From assembly GCF_020736705.1 (NCBI RefSeq), contig NZ_CP085990.1, positions 2,294,001-2,358,000 on the forward strand: 64,000 bases of DNA, in the 5' to 3' direction. The notes below the pieces were generated by a model. That model saw nothing but the letters and a program-made list of their open reading frames with translations. It did not search any database and was not told the DNA's origin. This DNA comes from Psychrobacter sanguinis (lineage in GTDB: Bacteria > Pseudomonadota > Gammaproteobacteria > Pseudomonadales > Moraxellaceae). Positions 1 through 8,763 of the stretch are shown in pieces; position 1 is the stretch's first letter, and each line of letters begins with the position of its first letter. The translations under genes were made by a program, and so were the position numbers.

Positions 1-1742
1 TGGTCAAAAATCCTTTGGCCTCTGATACCACGTTAGGTGTCGGGGTTGGGGCACAATTGGCCATATTGTTAGTGACGTTGTTTGTGCCCAGTTTGGCCAT
101 TCATGGCGGGTTTTTTGTGGCGTTTGTCGGAGCTTTGCTGAGCATGAGTTTGGTATTTTTGCTGGCTACGCCAAGTCGATTTAACCCGCTTATCTTGATA
201 CTGGCTGGGTTGGTGGTCAATATTTTATTGTCTGCTGTCGCTGCTGTATTGGTGTTGTTCTTTACCGAGCGTAGCGTGGGCATGATGTCATGGGCTGCTG
301 GATTTTTGACCCAAAGTAGTTGGTCTGCCTCCATAACGCTGGCGGTGGCTACCGCAATCTTGGGCCTCATTAGCTTGTTTTTACTAAAGCCTCTTACCTT
401 GATGAGCCTTGATGATGCTCAGGCCAAAAGATTGGGTGTGCCCATTAATGTTATTCGAGCAATTGTGGTATTGATAGCTGCGGTAGTCACTGCTTTGGTG
501 GTCAGTGAAGTGGGTCTTATCGGCTTTATTGGTTTGGGAGCAGCCAGCTTGGTCAACGCCTTAGGCATTCATCATATTGGTAAAAGATTGGTTGCCGCTT
601 TTGGTTTTGGTGCTCTTATATTGTGGTTGACCAGCAATATTGTTTTATTGCTTGAGCCGGTATTAGGAATGATTATTCCGGCTGGGACGATGACAGGTAT
701 TCTTGGTGCCCCCTTGATTATTTGGCTGATTTTGCAAAGACGACGCCAAAGTATTGAAGTCGTCACGCCAATGATAGTAAGAACACCAAGCCAAGTTAAC
801 TTTTGGTATTGGGGTCTAGGGTTGGCCTTACTTACCGCTATGGCAAATTTATTGGTACAGGATATTGACGGATGGGGATTAAGTACTGAATGGGCATTGA
901 CCGCTCAATATCGATTACCGCGTAGTTTAAGTGCAGCGGCCACAGGGGTGATGCTCGCCACTGCCGGGGTATTATTACAGACTTTAACTCGCAACCCTAT
1001 GGCCAGTCCTGAAGTTCTGGGGGTGAGTTCGGGCGCTGCCCTTGGAGTAGTACTGGGATTTTTATTCTTGCCAAGTTTGGGCATAGCAGCCGGGGCAGGT
1101 AGCTTACTGCTCACCGGACTATTGGGTGCGAGTGCAGTATTAATACTGATTATTTGGCTGGCAAGGCGGGTCAGTTCTGGTTATCTGCTATTGGTGGGTA
1201 TTGGTATTGCGGCCATGATGGATGGGGTGATGCACTTAGTGAAACTCTCTGGTGATCCAAGTTTACAAGCAATGCTGAGCTGGTTATCAGGTACGACGTA
1301 TAGTACCGAGCCTGCCACCGTTTGGTATCTGATGGCTATCGCAGCACTGTTATACACATTAAGCTTAGTGATGATTAAGCCACTGCGGGTTATGGGCTTA
1401 GCTCCTTCGGTAGCGCGTAACTTGGGGGTGGCAGTTAATTGGGTGACTTTAGCCATATTGGTACTGGTAGCGGCCTTGAGTACCGCAAGCACTTTGGCGG
1501 TCGGACCTCTAAGCTTTGTGGGACTAATGGTACCTCACTTGGCGACTTCAATCGGTGCAGTCAAACTTGAACGTCAATTACCGATGGCGGCCCTTATGGG
1601 GGCTGGGGTAATGGTAGTGGCAGATTGGATTGGCCGTTATGTGATATTTCCTTATGAGTTACCTGCTGGCACAGTGGCAGCGCTGATTGGTGGTGGCTAT
1701 TTCTTATGGCTAATCCGACGTATTCCTGCCGCACATCGTTAA
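1..1742 (+). CDS. fhuB: FhuB-like ferric-siderophore ABC permease, tandem FecCD fusion (5' truncated)
   Basis: This is an inner-membrane permease that carries ferric siderophores from the periplasm with a binding protein and an ATPase encoded elsewhere. The frame is already open at position 3 and begins with the family motif VKNPLAS, so the true start lies before the window. About 580 residues are visible. Two homologous FecCD halves are fused: the second half repeats the motif as TRNPMASPEVLG followed by SSGAALG, and each half is rich in membrane helices. FhuB is usually about 660 residues, so roughly 80 are missing. It lies just upstream of a Fur-boxed TonB receptor, which fits an iron-uptake cluster. 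Hydroxamate specificity is inferred from the fused architecture only. Confidence 0.85.
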   Translation, partial: VKNPLASDTTLGVGVGAQLAILLVTLFVPSLAIHGGFFVAFVGALLSMSLVFLLATPSRFNPLILILAGLVVNILLSAVAAVLVLFFTERSVGMMSWAAGFLTQSSWSASITLAVATAILGLISLFLLKPLTLMSLDDAQAKRLGVPINVIRAIVVLIAAVVTALVVSEVGLIGFIGLGAASLVNALGIHHIGKRLVAAFGFGALILWLTSNIVLLLEPVLGMIIPAGTMTGILGAPLIIWLILQRRRQSIEVVTPMIVRTPSQVNFWYWGLGLALLTAMANLLVQDIDGWGLSTEWALTAQYRLPRSLSAAATGVMLATAGVLLQTLTRNPMASPEVLGVSSGAALGVVLGFLFLPSLGIAAGAGSLLLTGLLGASAVLILIIWLARRVSSGYLLLVGIGIAAMMDGVMHLVKLSGDPSLQAMLSWLSGTTYSTEPATVWYLMAIAALLYTLSLVMIKPLRVMGLAPSVARNLGVAVNWVTLAILVLVAALSTASTLAVGPLSFVGLMVPHLATSIGAVKLERQLPMAALMGAGVMVVADWIGRYVIFPYELPAGTVAALIGGGYFLWLIRRIPAAHR

Positions 1743-1823
1743 TAGTCACTATTTGATGAGTAATAATAAGCATAAAAATTGTTAGTAAAGAAAAAACTAA
1801 TATTAAAATAATAAAAACATTTA

Positions 1824-1843
1824 AATGATATTGATTATCATTT
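1824..1843. promoter_or_regulatory. Fur box upstream of the first TonB receptor
   Basis: The stretch AATGATATTGATTATCATTT closely matches the Fur consensus (GATAATGATAATCATTATC) and is nearly palindromic. A TACAAT at 1843-1848 could be a -10 element, so Fur binding would cover the promoter. Iron-dependent repression is inferred. Confidence 0.8.
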
Positions 1844-1874
1844 ACAATAAGAGCCGATACAAAGAACAATAATT

Positions 1875-1922
1875 TCAGTATCAGTATCAGTATCAGTATC
1901 AGTATCAGTATCAGTATCAGTA
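1875..1922 (+). repeat. Eight perfect TCAGTA hexamer repeats
   Basis: A 48-bp uninterrupted run of eight TCAGTA units lies between the Fur box and promoter and the receptor start codon at 1992. A perfect short tandem repeat of this kind is prone to slipped-strand change. It lies outside the likely coding sequence, so copy change would alter leader length rather than reading frame. Confidence 0.95.
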
Positions 1923-1991
1923 CCGATTGAATTGTCTTTTAGACGTTCTGATAAAAATTTACCTAAATCTATAATTATTGAGCGAACTCTT

Positions 1992-4235
1992 ATGAGCAGC
2001 CCTAACAAACTTGCACTATCTGTATTAACCTTATGTATTGGTCAACAACTCTATGCCGCCGAAACAGCAACCGCTGCTTCGGCTTCTTTATATGTAAAAG
2101 AAACACCGCCCATAGCGGTATTTGATAAGATTACGGTACCCAGTCAATCTAAGACGGGTACCGCTTTAGCTCAAAAAATCAGTGAAATGCCAGCTGTGAC
2201 TCAAGTTATTTATCAACAGGATATTGAGCAGCAAGTCACTGGTAGTCGTATGACGTCTGATATATTGGCACAGCTTGTCCCTAGTTTGGGTACTGGCAGT
2301 GGCTCTACCAGTAATTATGGGACGACTATGCGTGGGCGCCCAGTTCAGTATTTGATTAATGGGGTGCCATTAAGCGGTTCGCGTAGCTTATCAAGAGAGT
2401 TAAATAGTATTGACCCTTCACAGATAGAGCGGATTGAAGTTTTGTCAGGGTCTACCAGTATTTATGGGGCTGGAGCGGCAGGGGGATTGATCAATATTGT
2501 CACTAAGTCTTACTCAGAGGAAGGGTTAACCGGCCAAACTAGATTAGGGGTAAATAGTAATCGTGATTTTGAATCCGATTCTTTTGGTTACCATGTCGGT
2601 CAGAGCATTGGCTATAGTAGCGAGAAAGCCTATGGTCGTTTAGATGTCGACTGGGAATCTAAGGGCGGTAAGTTTGACAGTCATGGCAATCGAGTTAGCC
2701 CAGACGTGTTCCAGACCGATCAGCAAGACACAGATTCTATAAGTATTAACGCCAACTTGGGTGCCTACTTGACTGACACCCAAAGCATTAATTTGGCAGC
2801 CACGTATTATGAAGATGAACAAGATACCGATTATGGCTTTGACTATGGTCCAGGATTATCGGTTCTGTTTGGTGCAAAACCTTCGCTTAAAGCCATTAAA
2901 GGGGTTAAGTTGGATGACCAGCCTAGGACCGAAAAGACCACAGTGAACCTAAATTATAATAACAGTGATTTAATGGGTTCAAACTTAAGTATTACCGGCT
3001 ATTATAGAAACGAAGAAGGGCGCTATTATCCTTCAGGCAAACAAGTCGCCGGTTACAATTTAGTCGCACAGTCTGAAGCGGATATTGATGTCTCTGGAGT
3101 GCGAGCGGTAATGCAAACCGACACTGAGGTTGGTGGCCGAGATACTTTGTTTAGTTATGGCGTAGATTTTGAACGTGAAAAAAGTGAACAAACTTATTAC
3201 GGTCAAGATTTTATGACAGTTTATGCCAGTAATGGCCTTGTTTATAAACCGAACGGAATCGGTTATAACGCTGGCCCTAAGACCACCACTGATAAGCTAG
3301 GTGTCTTTATAAATACGGATGTTGATCTAAGCGATAAATGGCATGGTAGCGCAGGGGTTCGTTATCAAGAGTTAGAAGCTGAAACTGATGCTTTTATTCC
3401 TATGTATGAGCAAGTAAAAGCAGAAAACGAACCAACCTATCAAGCAGGCGTGGTTGCTGCCGGCGAAGCAGATCATAATAAAACTTTGTTTAACCTAGGT
3501 ACCAGTTATCAAATAACCCCAAAAGACCTTATCTTTGCTAACTATTCGCAAGGATTTACCACAGCTGATGTCCAACGAGCATTGCGTGATGTCAAAAAGG
3601 GCTATGTGGTCAATGCAGACAATGTTCAGCCGATTACTATTGATAACTATGAATTAGGCTGGCAAGGTAATTACGGCGATACCCAAGCTAAGCTTACCGG
3701 ATTTTATAATGAATCAGATAAGACCATCCAATTCACTAAAGACTACACCGTAGAGGTAACAGATACTGATGAGCGTGTCTATGGTGCCGAAGCTTCACTA
3801 TCTCACAATCTAAGCAAAGACTGGCAAATTGGGGGCACAGCCTCTTATACCAGAGGTCAGTTCAAGAACGAGGGTGACTGGGTAGAGCTCGACGCCACTC
3901 GCATTACCCCGCTTAAAGGCACCGCTTATGTCCAGTATAACTTCGATGGGGGTAGCAATCTGCGTCTACAAGCTTTGGCCATTGATGGGACGGATAAAGC
4001 TTATAAAGAACAAACTGCCATTGATCCGAAGTCTAATGCTCAACCAGTGACTGGCTATGCGACTGTCGATTTATTGGGTCAGGTGCAATTGGGCAAAGGC
4101 CGTCTAGACTATGGTGTTTACAACTTATTGAATAAAGATTATCTTTCGGTTTATCATCAGACCACCTATTCAGACGGAAATCGTTTGCCAGCAGCGGGTA
4201 CTAACTACGGTATCAGCTATACTATTGATTACTAA
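1992..4235 (+). CDS. TonB-dependent siderophore receptor
   Basis: This outer-membrane receptor of about 747 residues probably takes up a ferric siderophore with TonB energy. The ATG at 1992 is chosen because it follows a GAGCGA element and opens a clear signal peptide ending around QQLYA-AE. A frame opening 60 nt earlier at a TTG has no support. A TonB-box-like stretch (IAVFDKITV) is followed by a plug domain with MRGRPVQYLINGVPL and IERIEVLSGSTSIYGAGAAGG, then a 22-strand-type barrel ending in an aromatic residue (Tyr instead of the usual Phe). The Fur box and the hexamer repeat lie directly upstream, and a permease gene of the same pathway precedes it. The exact siderophore cannot be told from sequence. 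Confidence 0.9.
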   Translation: MSSPNKLALSVLTLCIGQQLYAAETATAASASLYVKETPPIAVFDKITVPSQSKTGTALAQKISEMPAVTQVIYQQDIEQQVTGSRMTSDILAQLVPSLGTGSGSTSNYGTTMRGRPVQYLINGVPLSGSRSLSRELNSIDPSQIERIEVLSGSTSIYGAGAAGGLINIVTKSYSEEGLTGQTRLGVNSNRDFESDSFGYHVGQSIGYSSEKAYGRLDVDWESKGGKFDSHGNRVSPDVFQTDQQDTDSISINANLGAYLTDTQSINLAATYYEDEQDTDYGFDYGPGLSVLFGAKPSLKAIKGVKLDDQPRTEKTTVNLNYNNSDLMGSNLSITGYYRNEEGRYYPSGKQVAGYNLVAQSEADIDVSGVRAVMQTDTEVGGRDTLFSYGVDFEREKSEQTYYGQDFMTVYASNGLVYKPNGIGYNAGPKTTTDKLGVFINTDVDLSDKWHGSAGVRYQELEAETDAFIPMYEQVKAENEPTYQAGVVAAGEADHNKTLFNLGTSYQITPKDLIFANYSQGFTTADVQRALRDVKKGYVVNADNVQPITIDNYELGWQGNYGDTQAKLTGFYNESDKTIQFTKDYTVEVTDTDERVYGAEASLSHNLSKDWQIGGTASYTRGQFKNEGDWVELDATRITPLKGTAYVQYNFDGGSNLRLQALAIDGTDKAYKEQTAIDPKSNAQPVTGYATVDLLGQVQLGKGRLDYGVYNLLNKDYLSVYHQTTYSDGNRLPAAGTNYGISYTIDY

Positions 4236-4282
4236 GTTGCCTGACTCAACGATAAAAGTTAGACAGTTATAGTTATGCTCTT

Positions 4283-4329
4283 AAAAAGGTTAAAGTGCTC
4301 TTGTTGCTATGGGCATTTTGACCTTTTTT
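4283..4329 (+). terminator. Rho-independent terminator after the receptor
   Basis: AAAGGTTAAAGTGC pairs with GGCATTTTGACCTTT across a short loop, with G-U pairs, and is followed by a T-run. It closes the receptor transcript before the convergent ABC exporter gene. Confidence 0.6.
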
Positions 4330-4392
4330 AACATTTTTCTTTATGATCTATTGGTATAACTTGTTTTTATGGCGCATTTTTATAACCTATTT

Positions 4393-6057
4393 CTATAACA
4401 TCGATATGGCATCAGCGCTGGCTTGCTTTCTTTGTTCAGGGTTAAGCTCTATAAGTTTGCCTTGTTTCATAAGTAGCAGTCGGTCAGCATGCTCAAAGTA
4501 ACTGTCATCATGACTAATGATAAATAAGGTTTTGCCTAAGGCCTTTAGTTCAGGGATTAAACTTTGATAAAAGGTTCGGCGAAAGGCGGGGTCTTGATCG
4601 GCTGCCCATTCATCTAACAATAAAATATCCTTATCTTCTACCACTGTGGTCAGCATTGCTAAGCGCTTGCGTTGACCTTGCGAAAGCTTGTCTGTAGATA
4701 ATTTACTGCCTTCAATACTGACTTTGTTTTGTAGCTGTAGGCGGTGTTGCCAATGGTGAACCAGACTCATATCTGGGGGATTACCTTCAGGACCAATTAG
4801 CTGTTTAAAAATATATTGATCACTGAAAATAGCCGAGAAAAGCTGACGATACTCAGCTCGGTTGGTGTCAGTAATAGGACGTCCATCGATGCTCAGTTGC
4901 CCCCTTGTGGGGGTAAAAATACCAGTAAGCACTTTGGCTAGCGTTGATTTGCCACTGCCATTTGCGCCTATTAAAAACATCACATCGCCTTTGTTCAAGG
5001 TTAAATTCACTTGTTTTAAAATCATATCTTGGCTTGAGTACTGATAATCGAGGTTACGCAGTTCAATACTTTGCCAGTTATTGTCCGTGTTGGCTGTTAC
5101 AAACTGAGGTTCATAATCTGCCAACTGTAAAGATTGGATTTTATCGAGCGCCACTTGCGCAGTTTGTAAAGTGGGATACGCACCCACAGCATGCAAAATA
5201 GGCGACTGCATAAACAATAAGGTTAAGGCAAAGGTAGTTGCAATACCAAGTGATAGCCCTAGATAACTCGCCACTGCAAAAATAACCCCAATGGCAGCAA
5301 ACATCATAATATTTGACCAATTCACAGCAGACAGATGATAAGTATCCGCCTTAATAATGGTTTTCTTGTAAGCGGTGGCATGGCGAATCAGGTCTTGGAT
5401 GTATAAATTCTTAGCACGATGCTGATTAAGCGCCAGCTCTTTACGGCCTTCAATAACAGCTTGATAATCTTGATAAAGCGCATCGTTAATATCGCGGATA
5501 TGGGTTAGATTTTGATAGACATGTTTGACCAATAAAGTGCTTATCCAAATGGTCGTAACAATCCACAGCATAATAATCAGTAGCAATGGCCAAGATAGAC
5601 TGCCTAGATACAAGGACACTGCTAACGATAAAATAATGCCTTGCACCAACTCCGGCATTCTGACAAAGGCGGTGGTTAAAGCTTGAATGTCCGTTGACAG
5701 ACTGGCCATTAGAGGCGCACTTCCCAAATGATCTACCTGAGCCACTGGGGTGTCTAAAATTTGCTTAACTAACTGAGTTCTAAGCTGATAAACAAATTGA
5801 TGACCCAAATAGGTCAGTGCATATTGGGAGGTAAAAGAAGTAGCAAGTAGTAGCAATACTAAACCTGCAAATTGCGCGAAGCTTAGCCAAGATAACGCCT
5901 CAAAAACCTGACTGCTCAAAAACGTGTGATTGATATAGGCAATGATACCGACACTCACCGCCGCATTGAGTAAATTTAAAGCAATGACCTTAATGAAACC
6001 TAAGCGATATTGGGTCCAGATAAGGGCATACAAGGAAGGTGAAGAGATGGACGACAT
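4393..6057 (-). CDS. PvdE/SyrD/YojI-type ABC exporter, fused permease and ATPase
   Basis: This 554-residue inner-membrane half-transporter has about six helices in the first 300 residues followed by a nucleotide-binding domain. Visible motifs are Walker A GANGSGKST near residue 362, the signature LSQGQRKR near 457, Walker B LLLDEWAADQDP near 480 and the H-loop IISHDD. The DEWAADQDPAFRR variant is typical of the COG4615 cyclic-peptide and siderophore exporter group (PvdE, SyrD, YojI). It sits between two TonB siderophore receptor genes, so export or recycling of a siderophore or its precursor is plausible. No synthesis genes are visible in the window. The substrate is unknown. Confidence 0.85.
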   Translation of the reverse strand: MSSISSPSLYALIWTQYRLGFIKVIALNLLNAAVSVGIIAYINHTFLSSQVFEALSWLSFAQFAGLVLLLLATSFTSQYALTYLGHQFVYQLRTQLVKQILDTPVAQVDHLGSAPLMASLSTDIQALTTAFVRMPELVQGIILSLAVSLYLGSLSWPLLLIIMLWIVTTIWISTLLVKHVYQNLTHIRDINDALYQDYQAVIEGRKELALNQHRAKNLYIQDLIRHATAYKKTIIKADTYHLSAVNWSNIMMFAAIGVIFAVASYLGLSLGIATTFALTLLFMQSPILHAVGAYPTLQTAQVALDKIQSLQLADYEPQFVTANTDNNWQSIELRNLDYQYSSQDMILKQVNLTLNKGDVMFLIGANGSGKSTLAKVLTGIFTPTRGQLSIDGRPITDTNRAEYRQLFSAIFSDQYIFKQLIGPEGNPPDMSLVHHWQHRLQLQNKVSIEGSKLSTDKLSQGQRKRLAMLTTVVEDKDILLLDEWAADQDPAFRRTFYQSLIPELKALGKTLFIISHDDSYFEHADRLLLMKQGKLIELNPEQRKQASADAISML

Positions 6058-6239
6058 AGCAACTCGATAAGTAACTTATGGGTAAGCGGTGGGGGTTAAA
6101 AAACAGGCCATTAATCAATAAAAGGGAGTAGGTCACGCCTAATCCCTTTGTTGGGTATTTAATGATTTGCTTGACTGACTAATTAATAAGCAAATAGACA
6201 AATAAATTCGTTAATTCAGTATCAATTCGCTTATTTGTA

Positions 6240-8510
6240 CTAGAAGTCAAAAGTGGCTGATACTTTTAGCGCAGTTGGCTCACCAGCATTAAGATAGCCT
6301 TGGCCAGGATAGCCACCCACTGATTGCCAGTAGTCTTCACCTGTGACGTTGGTTACCATGCCTTTTAAAGTCACCTCTTGCTTACCTAATTGAGTACGAT
6401 AGCGGGCACCCAGATCTAAGGTAGTATAGCCATCAACTTTTAAGGTATTGGCTGCATCTGCGTAGCGACTGCCGGTATGAATCACATCACCGGTTAAGGT
6501 TAAGCCAGAGACAGCCGCAACGTCATACTCTACGTTTAAATTACTTTGTAGTTTAGGAATACCAATCACGCGCTTGCCATCTAAATCCTGTAAACCAGTA
6601 TCGGTTTGTTTGGCGTCTAAGTAGCTAACCCCCGCATTAAGTCGCATATTCTCAGCGGGGCTACCAAAGACAGTTAGCTCAACGCCTTGATGGCGATTTT
6701 CACCGGCTTCCACAAAGGTATTGGCATCATTAACATAAGCGCGAGGCTGAGTAGTGCGATACAGTGCTAGGCTACTGCCTACTGTACCGTTGTCGTATTT
6801 TAGGCCGATTTCAGATTGCTTAGTCACGTAAGGGGCTAAGGTTTCACCCGCATTGGTGACCGCTTTATCCAATGAGGTAGCAGGGGCAGTTTCACCCTTA
6901 CCTAAGCTTTCAATATAGTTGCCGTATAACGACCAATCTTTGTTGGGTTGGTACACTATACCGATGCTCGGCGTCCATTCACTTTGGTCATATTCAGAGG
7001 TTTGGGCTTGGGTGTTGTAATCATAGCTATGGGTTTCAATATTCTGATGGCGCACGCCCAAAGTGGCCTTCAATTTATCATCCATTAAACTGACGGTATC
7101 TGCTAGCGCCACGCTGGTTAGCTGAGTCTCAGCAGTACGCTTTGGATCATTGAGATTGCCACCGGAAAAGGCACCCTTAGACCAGTTATTATTTTTATAA
7201 GCGGTCGGTCGATATAAGTTGGTGGCCAATTGATTGGCAGAGTCAAAAGTATAAGCACCTTTTTCTTCTTGATCATAAAGATCCCCAGCTAAGGTCCAGT
7301 TATGCTGAGTGTTGCCGAGTTGCAGTTTGCCACGTAAGCCGAGCTGCGCGCTTTGAACCTTATCTTCGCGGGTGTTGTCAAAGCGATAAGTACTGCCTGT
7401 GCCGTCGGCATTGGTTACCGTAAGATTGGCTAAAGAATTCTCTTCCTCACCTTTTCGCGCGCCGTAAGCGGCGTAACCCGTTAAGTTATCTTGAAAGTCG
7501 TATTCAGCGCGCATAGTACCAAACAGATCTTTTTCGTTAGAGTAACTCCAAGGCTGGGCCCAGTTTGTATCGCCTTTGGGTGCTTCAGGAACAGCAGTTA
7601 CCCCACTTAAAGTAACATTGGGGCGTGTCTCATTTAGCTTATTGTCTTGCCAACCTAAGTCAGCAGAAACACGATATCTGTCGCCTCGGTAATCTAGACC
7701 AAGTGCGGCCAATCCTAATTTGGCAGACTCATTATCAACTGCACTGTCACCGTCTTGGTAAGCAGCATTAAAGCGAACTCCACTAGCATCATCTTCCCCA
7801 AAGCGGTCGCTGATATCAATGCCCACTCGCCCTTGATTACCTGCGCCGTAGCCTAAAGTTAACTGGCGCAATGGCTCATTGCCGGCACGTTTTGGTAGTA
7901 AGTTAATGGTACCGCCAGCATTTCCACCACTGGGGGCAGCGCCATTTAGCATGGCAGAAGCACCGCGTTGAAGCTCTACACGCTCAAATAACTCTGTGGC
8001 AATGTATTGGCGCGGTAACATACCATACAGTCCATTAAACATTGTGTCATCAGAATTGGTCACAAGACCTCGGATTAAATAAGCTTCTTGAAAATTACCA
8101 AAGCCTCTCGCCACACGAACCGTCGGATCTTTCTTGAGTAAGTCGCCAACGCTATGAGCTTGTTGGTTTTTGATAAATTCATTGGTATAGGCAGTGGTTG
8201 AAAAAGGGGTGTCCATAATGTCTTGGTTGCCAAGCAAACCAACACGGCTACCAGTGGCAACTTGTCCACCTTCATAGGCTATAGGCAAACCTTGTGCTGA
8301 AGCATCTGCACTACTATTAACCACGATAGTATCAAATACAGCCACGGGCACTTCTTTTGAGTCCGCAGTCATATCAGATGCCGCCCACACTAATGGGCTA
8401 CTCCCGAGCATTACTGCTGATGCTGAAAAAATGCCTAGATATTTTAATGAACCCGTTCTATGAGCCTGATGAATGTGCAGGAGTGCAGAAAATAAAGGAG
8501 ACAGTTGCAT
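6240..8510 (-). CDS. TonB-dependent siderophore receptor, FhuA/FoxA-like
   Basis: This outer-membrane ferric-siderophore receptor has about 756 residues. The ATG at 8510 is chosen because it starts a plausible signal region ending near PLVWAA. A start 72 nt upstream would run through the Fur box. A TonB-box-like stretch PVAVFDTIVV precedes a plug with TAYTNEFIKNQQ, a YLIRGL segment and ELQRGASAMLNG-x-APSGG. The barrel ends with ALKVSATFDF, carrying the canonical terminal Phe used by the BAM machinery. The plug resembles ferrichrome/ferrioxamine-type receptors, but ligand assignment is tentative. It is divergently isolated, with its own Fur box upstream. Confidence 0.9.
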   Translation of the reverse strand: MQLSPLFSALLHIHQAHRTGSLKYLGIFSASAVMLGSSPLVWAASDMTADSKEVPVAVFDTIVVNSSADASAQGLPIAYEGGQVATGSRVGLLGNQDIMDTPFSTTAYTNEFIKNQQAHSVGDLLKKDPTVRVARGFGNFQEAYLIRGLVTNSDDTMFNGLYGMLPRQYIATELFERVELQRGASAMLNGAAPSGGNAGGTINLLPKRAGNEPLRQLTLGYGAGNQGRVGIDISDRFGEDDASGVRFNAAYQDGDSAVDNESAKLGLAALGLDYRGDRYRVSADLGWQDNKLNETRPNVTLSGVTAVPEAPKGDTNWAQPWSYSNEKDLFGTMRAEYDFQDNLTGYAAYGARKGEEENSLANLTVTNADGTGSTYRFDNTREDKVQSAQLGLRGKLQLGNTQHNWTLAGDLYDQEEKGAYTFDSANQLATNLYRPTAYKNNNWSKGAFSGGNLNDPKRTAETQLTSVALADTVSLMDDKLKATLGVRHQNIETHSYDYNTQAQTSEYDQSEWTPSIGIVYQPNKDWSLYGNYIESLGKGETAPATSLDKAVTNAGETLAPYVTKQSEIGLKYDNGTVGSSLALYRTTQPRAYVNDANTFVEAGENRHQGVELTVFGSPAENMRLNAGVSYLDAKQTDTGLQDLDGKRVIGIPKLQSNLNVEYDVAAVSGLTLTGDVIHTGSRYADAANTLKVDGYTTLDLGARYRTQLGKQEVTLKGMVTNVTGEDYWQSVGGYPGQGYLNAGEPTALKVSATFDF

Positions 8511-8546
8511 GACAAATTCCAGTCTGTTGATGAAATTGATTATTAT

Positions 8547-8566
8547 AATGATAATGATTTTCATTA
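8547..8566. promoter_or_regulatory. Fur box upstream of the second TonB receptor
   Basis: AATGATAATGATTTTCATTA matches the Fur consensus well and lies about 40 nt upstream of the receptor start at 8510 (minus strand). Iron repression of the receptor is inferred. Confidence 0.8.
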
Positions 8567-8678
8567 CAATAAATTTTAACACAGACAGACTAAAACTTTT
8601 ATGAATATCGCCTTTTTATTAGGGAGGGAGAGATGACGATCTAAGATTGTGTGATTTACAGTTTAGCAATAGGCAAAT

Positions 8679-8731
8679 CAGTTGAATAATGAGGGTAAAA
8701 CCAACCCAACCATAGACTCATTATTCAACTG
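8679..8731. other. Perfect 15-bp inverted repeat (hairpin)
   Basis: CAGTTGAATAATGAG at 8679-8693 is exactly complementary to CTCATTATTCAACTG at 8717-8731, with a 23-nt loop. It lies just after the 3' end of sotB (minus strand) and upstream of the receptor gene. There is no clear T-run, so it may be a transcript-stabilising or Rho-associated hairpin rather than a classical terminator. Confidence 0.6.
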
Positions 8732-8763
8732 AAGTAAAAGAGGTGAGGACTCACTGGGACAGG

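Noticed and set aside
1875..1922. Possible CRISPR or origin-type repeat
   Set aside because: Units are 6 bp without spacers, so it is a simple tandem repeat. No CRISPR array was seen in the window.
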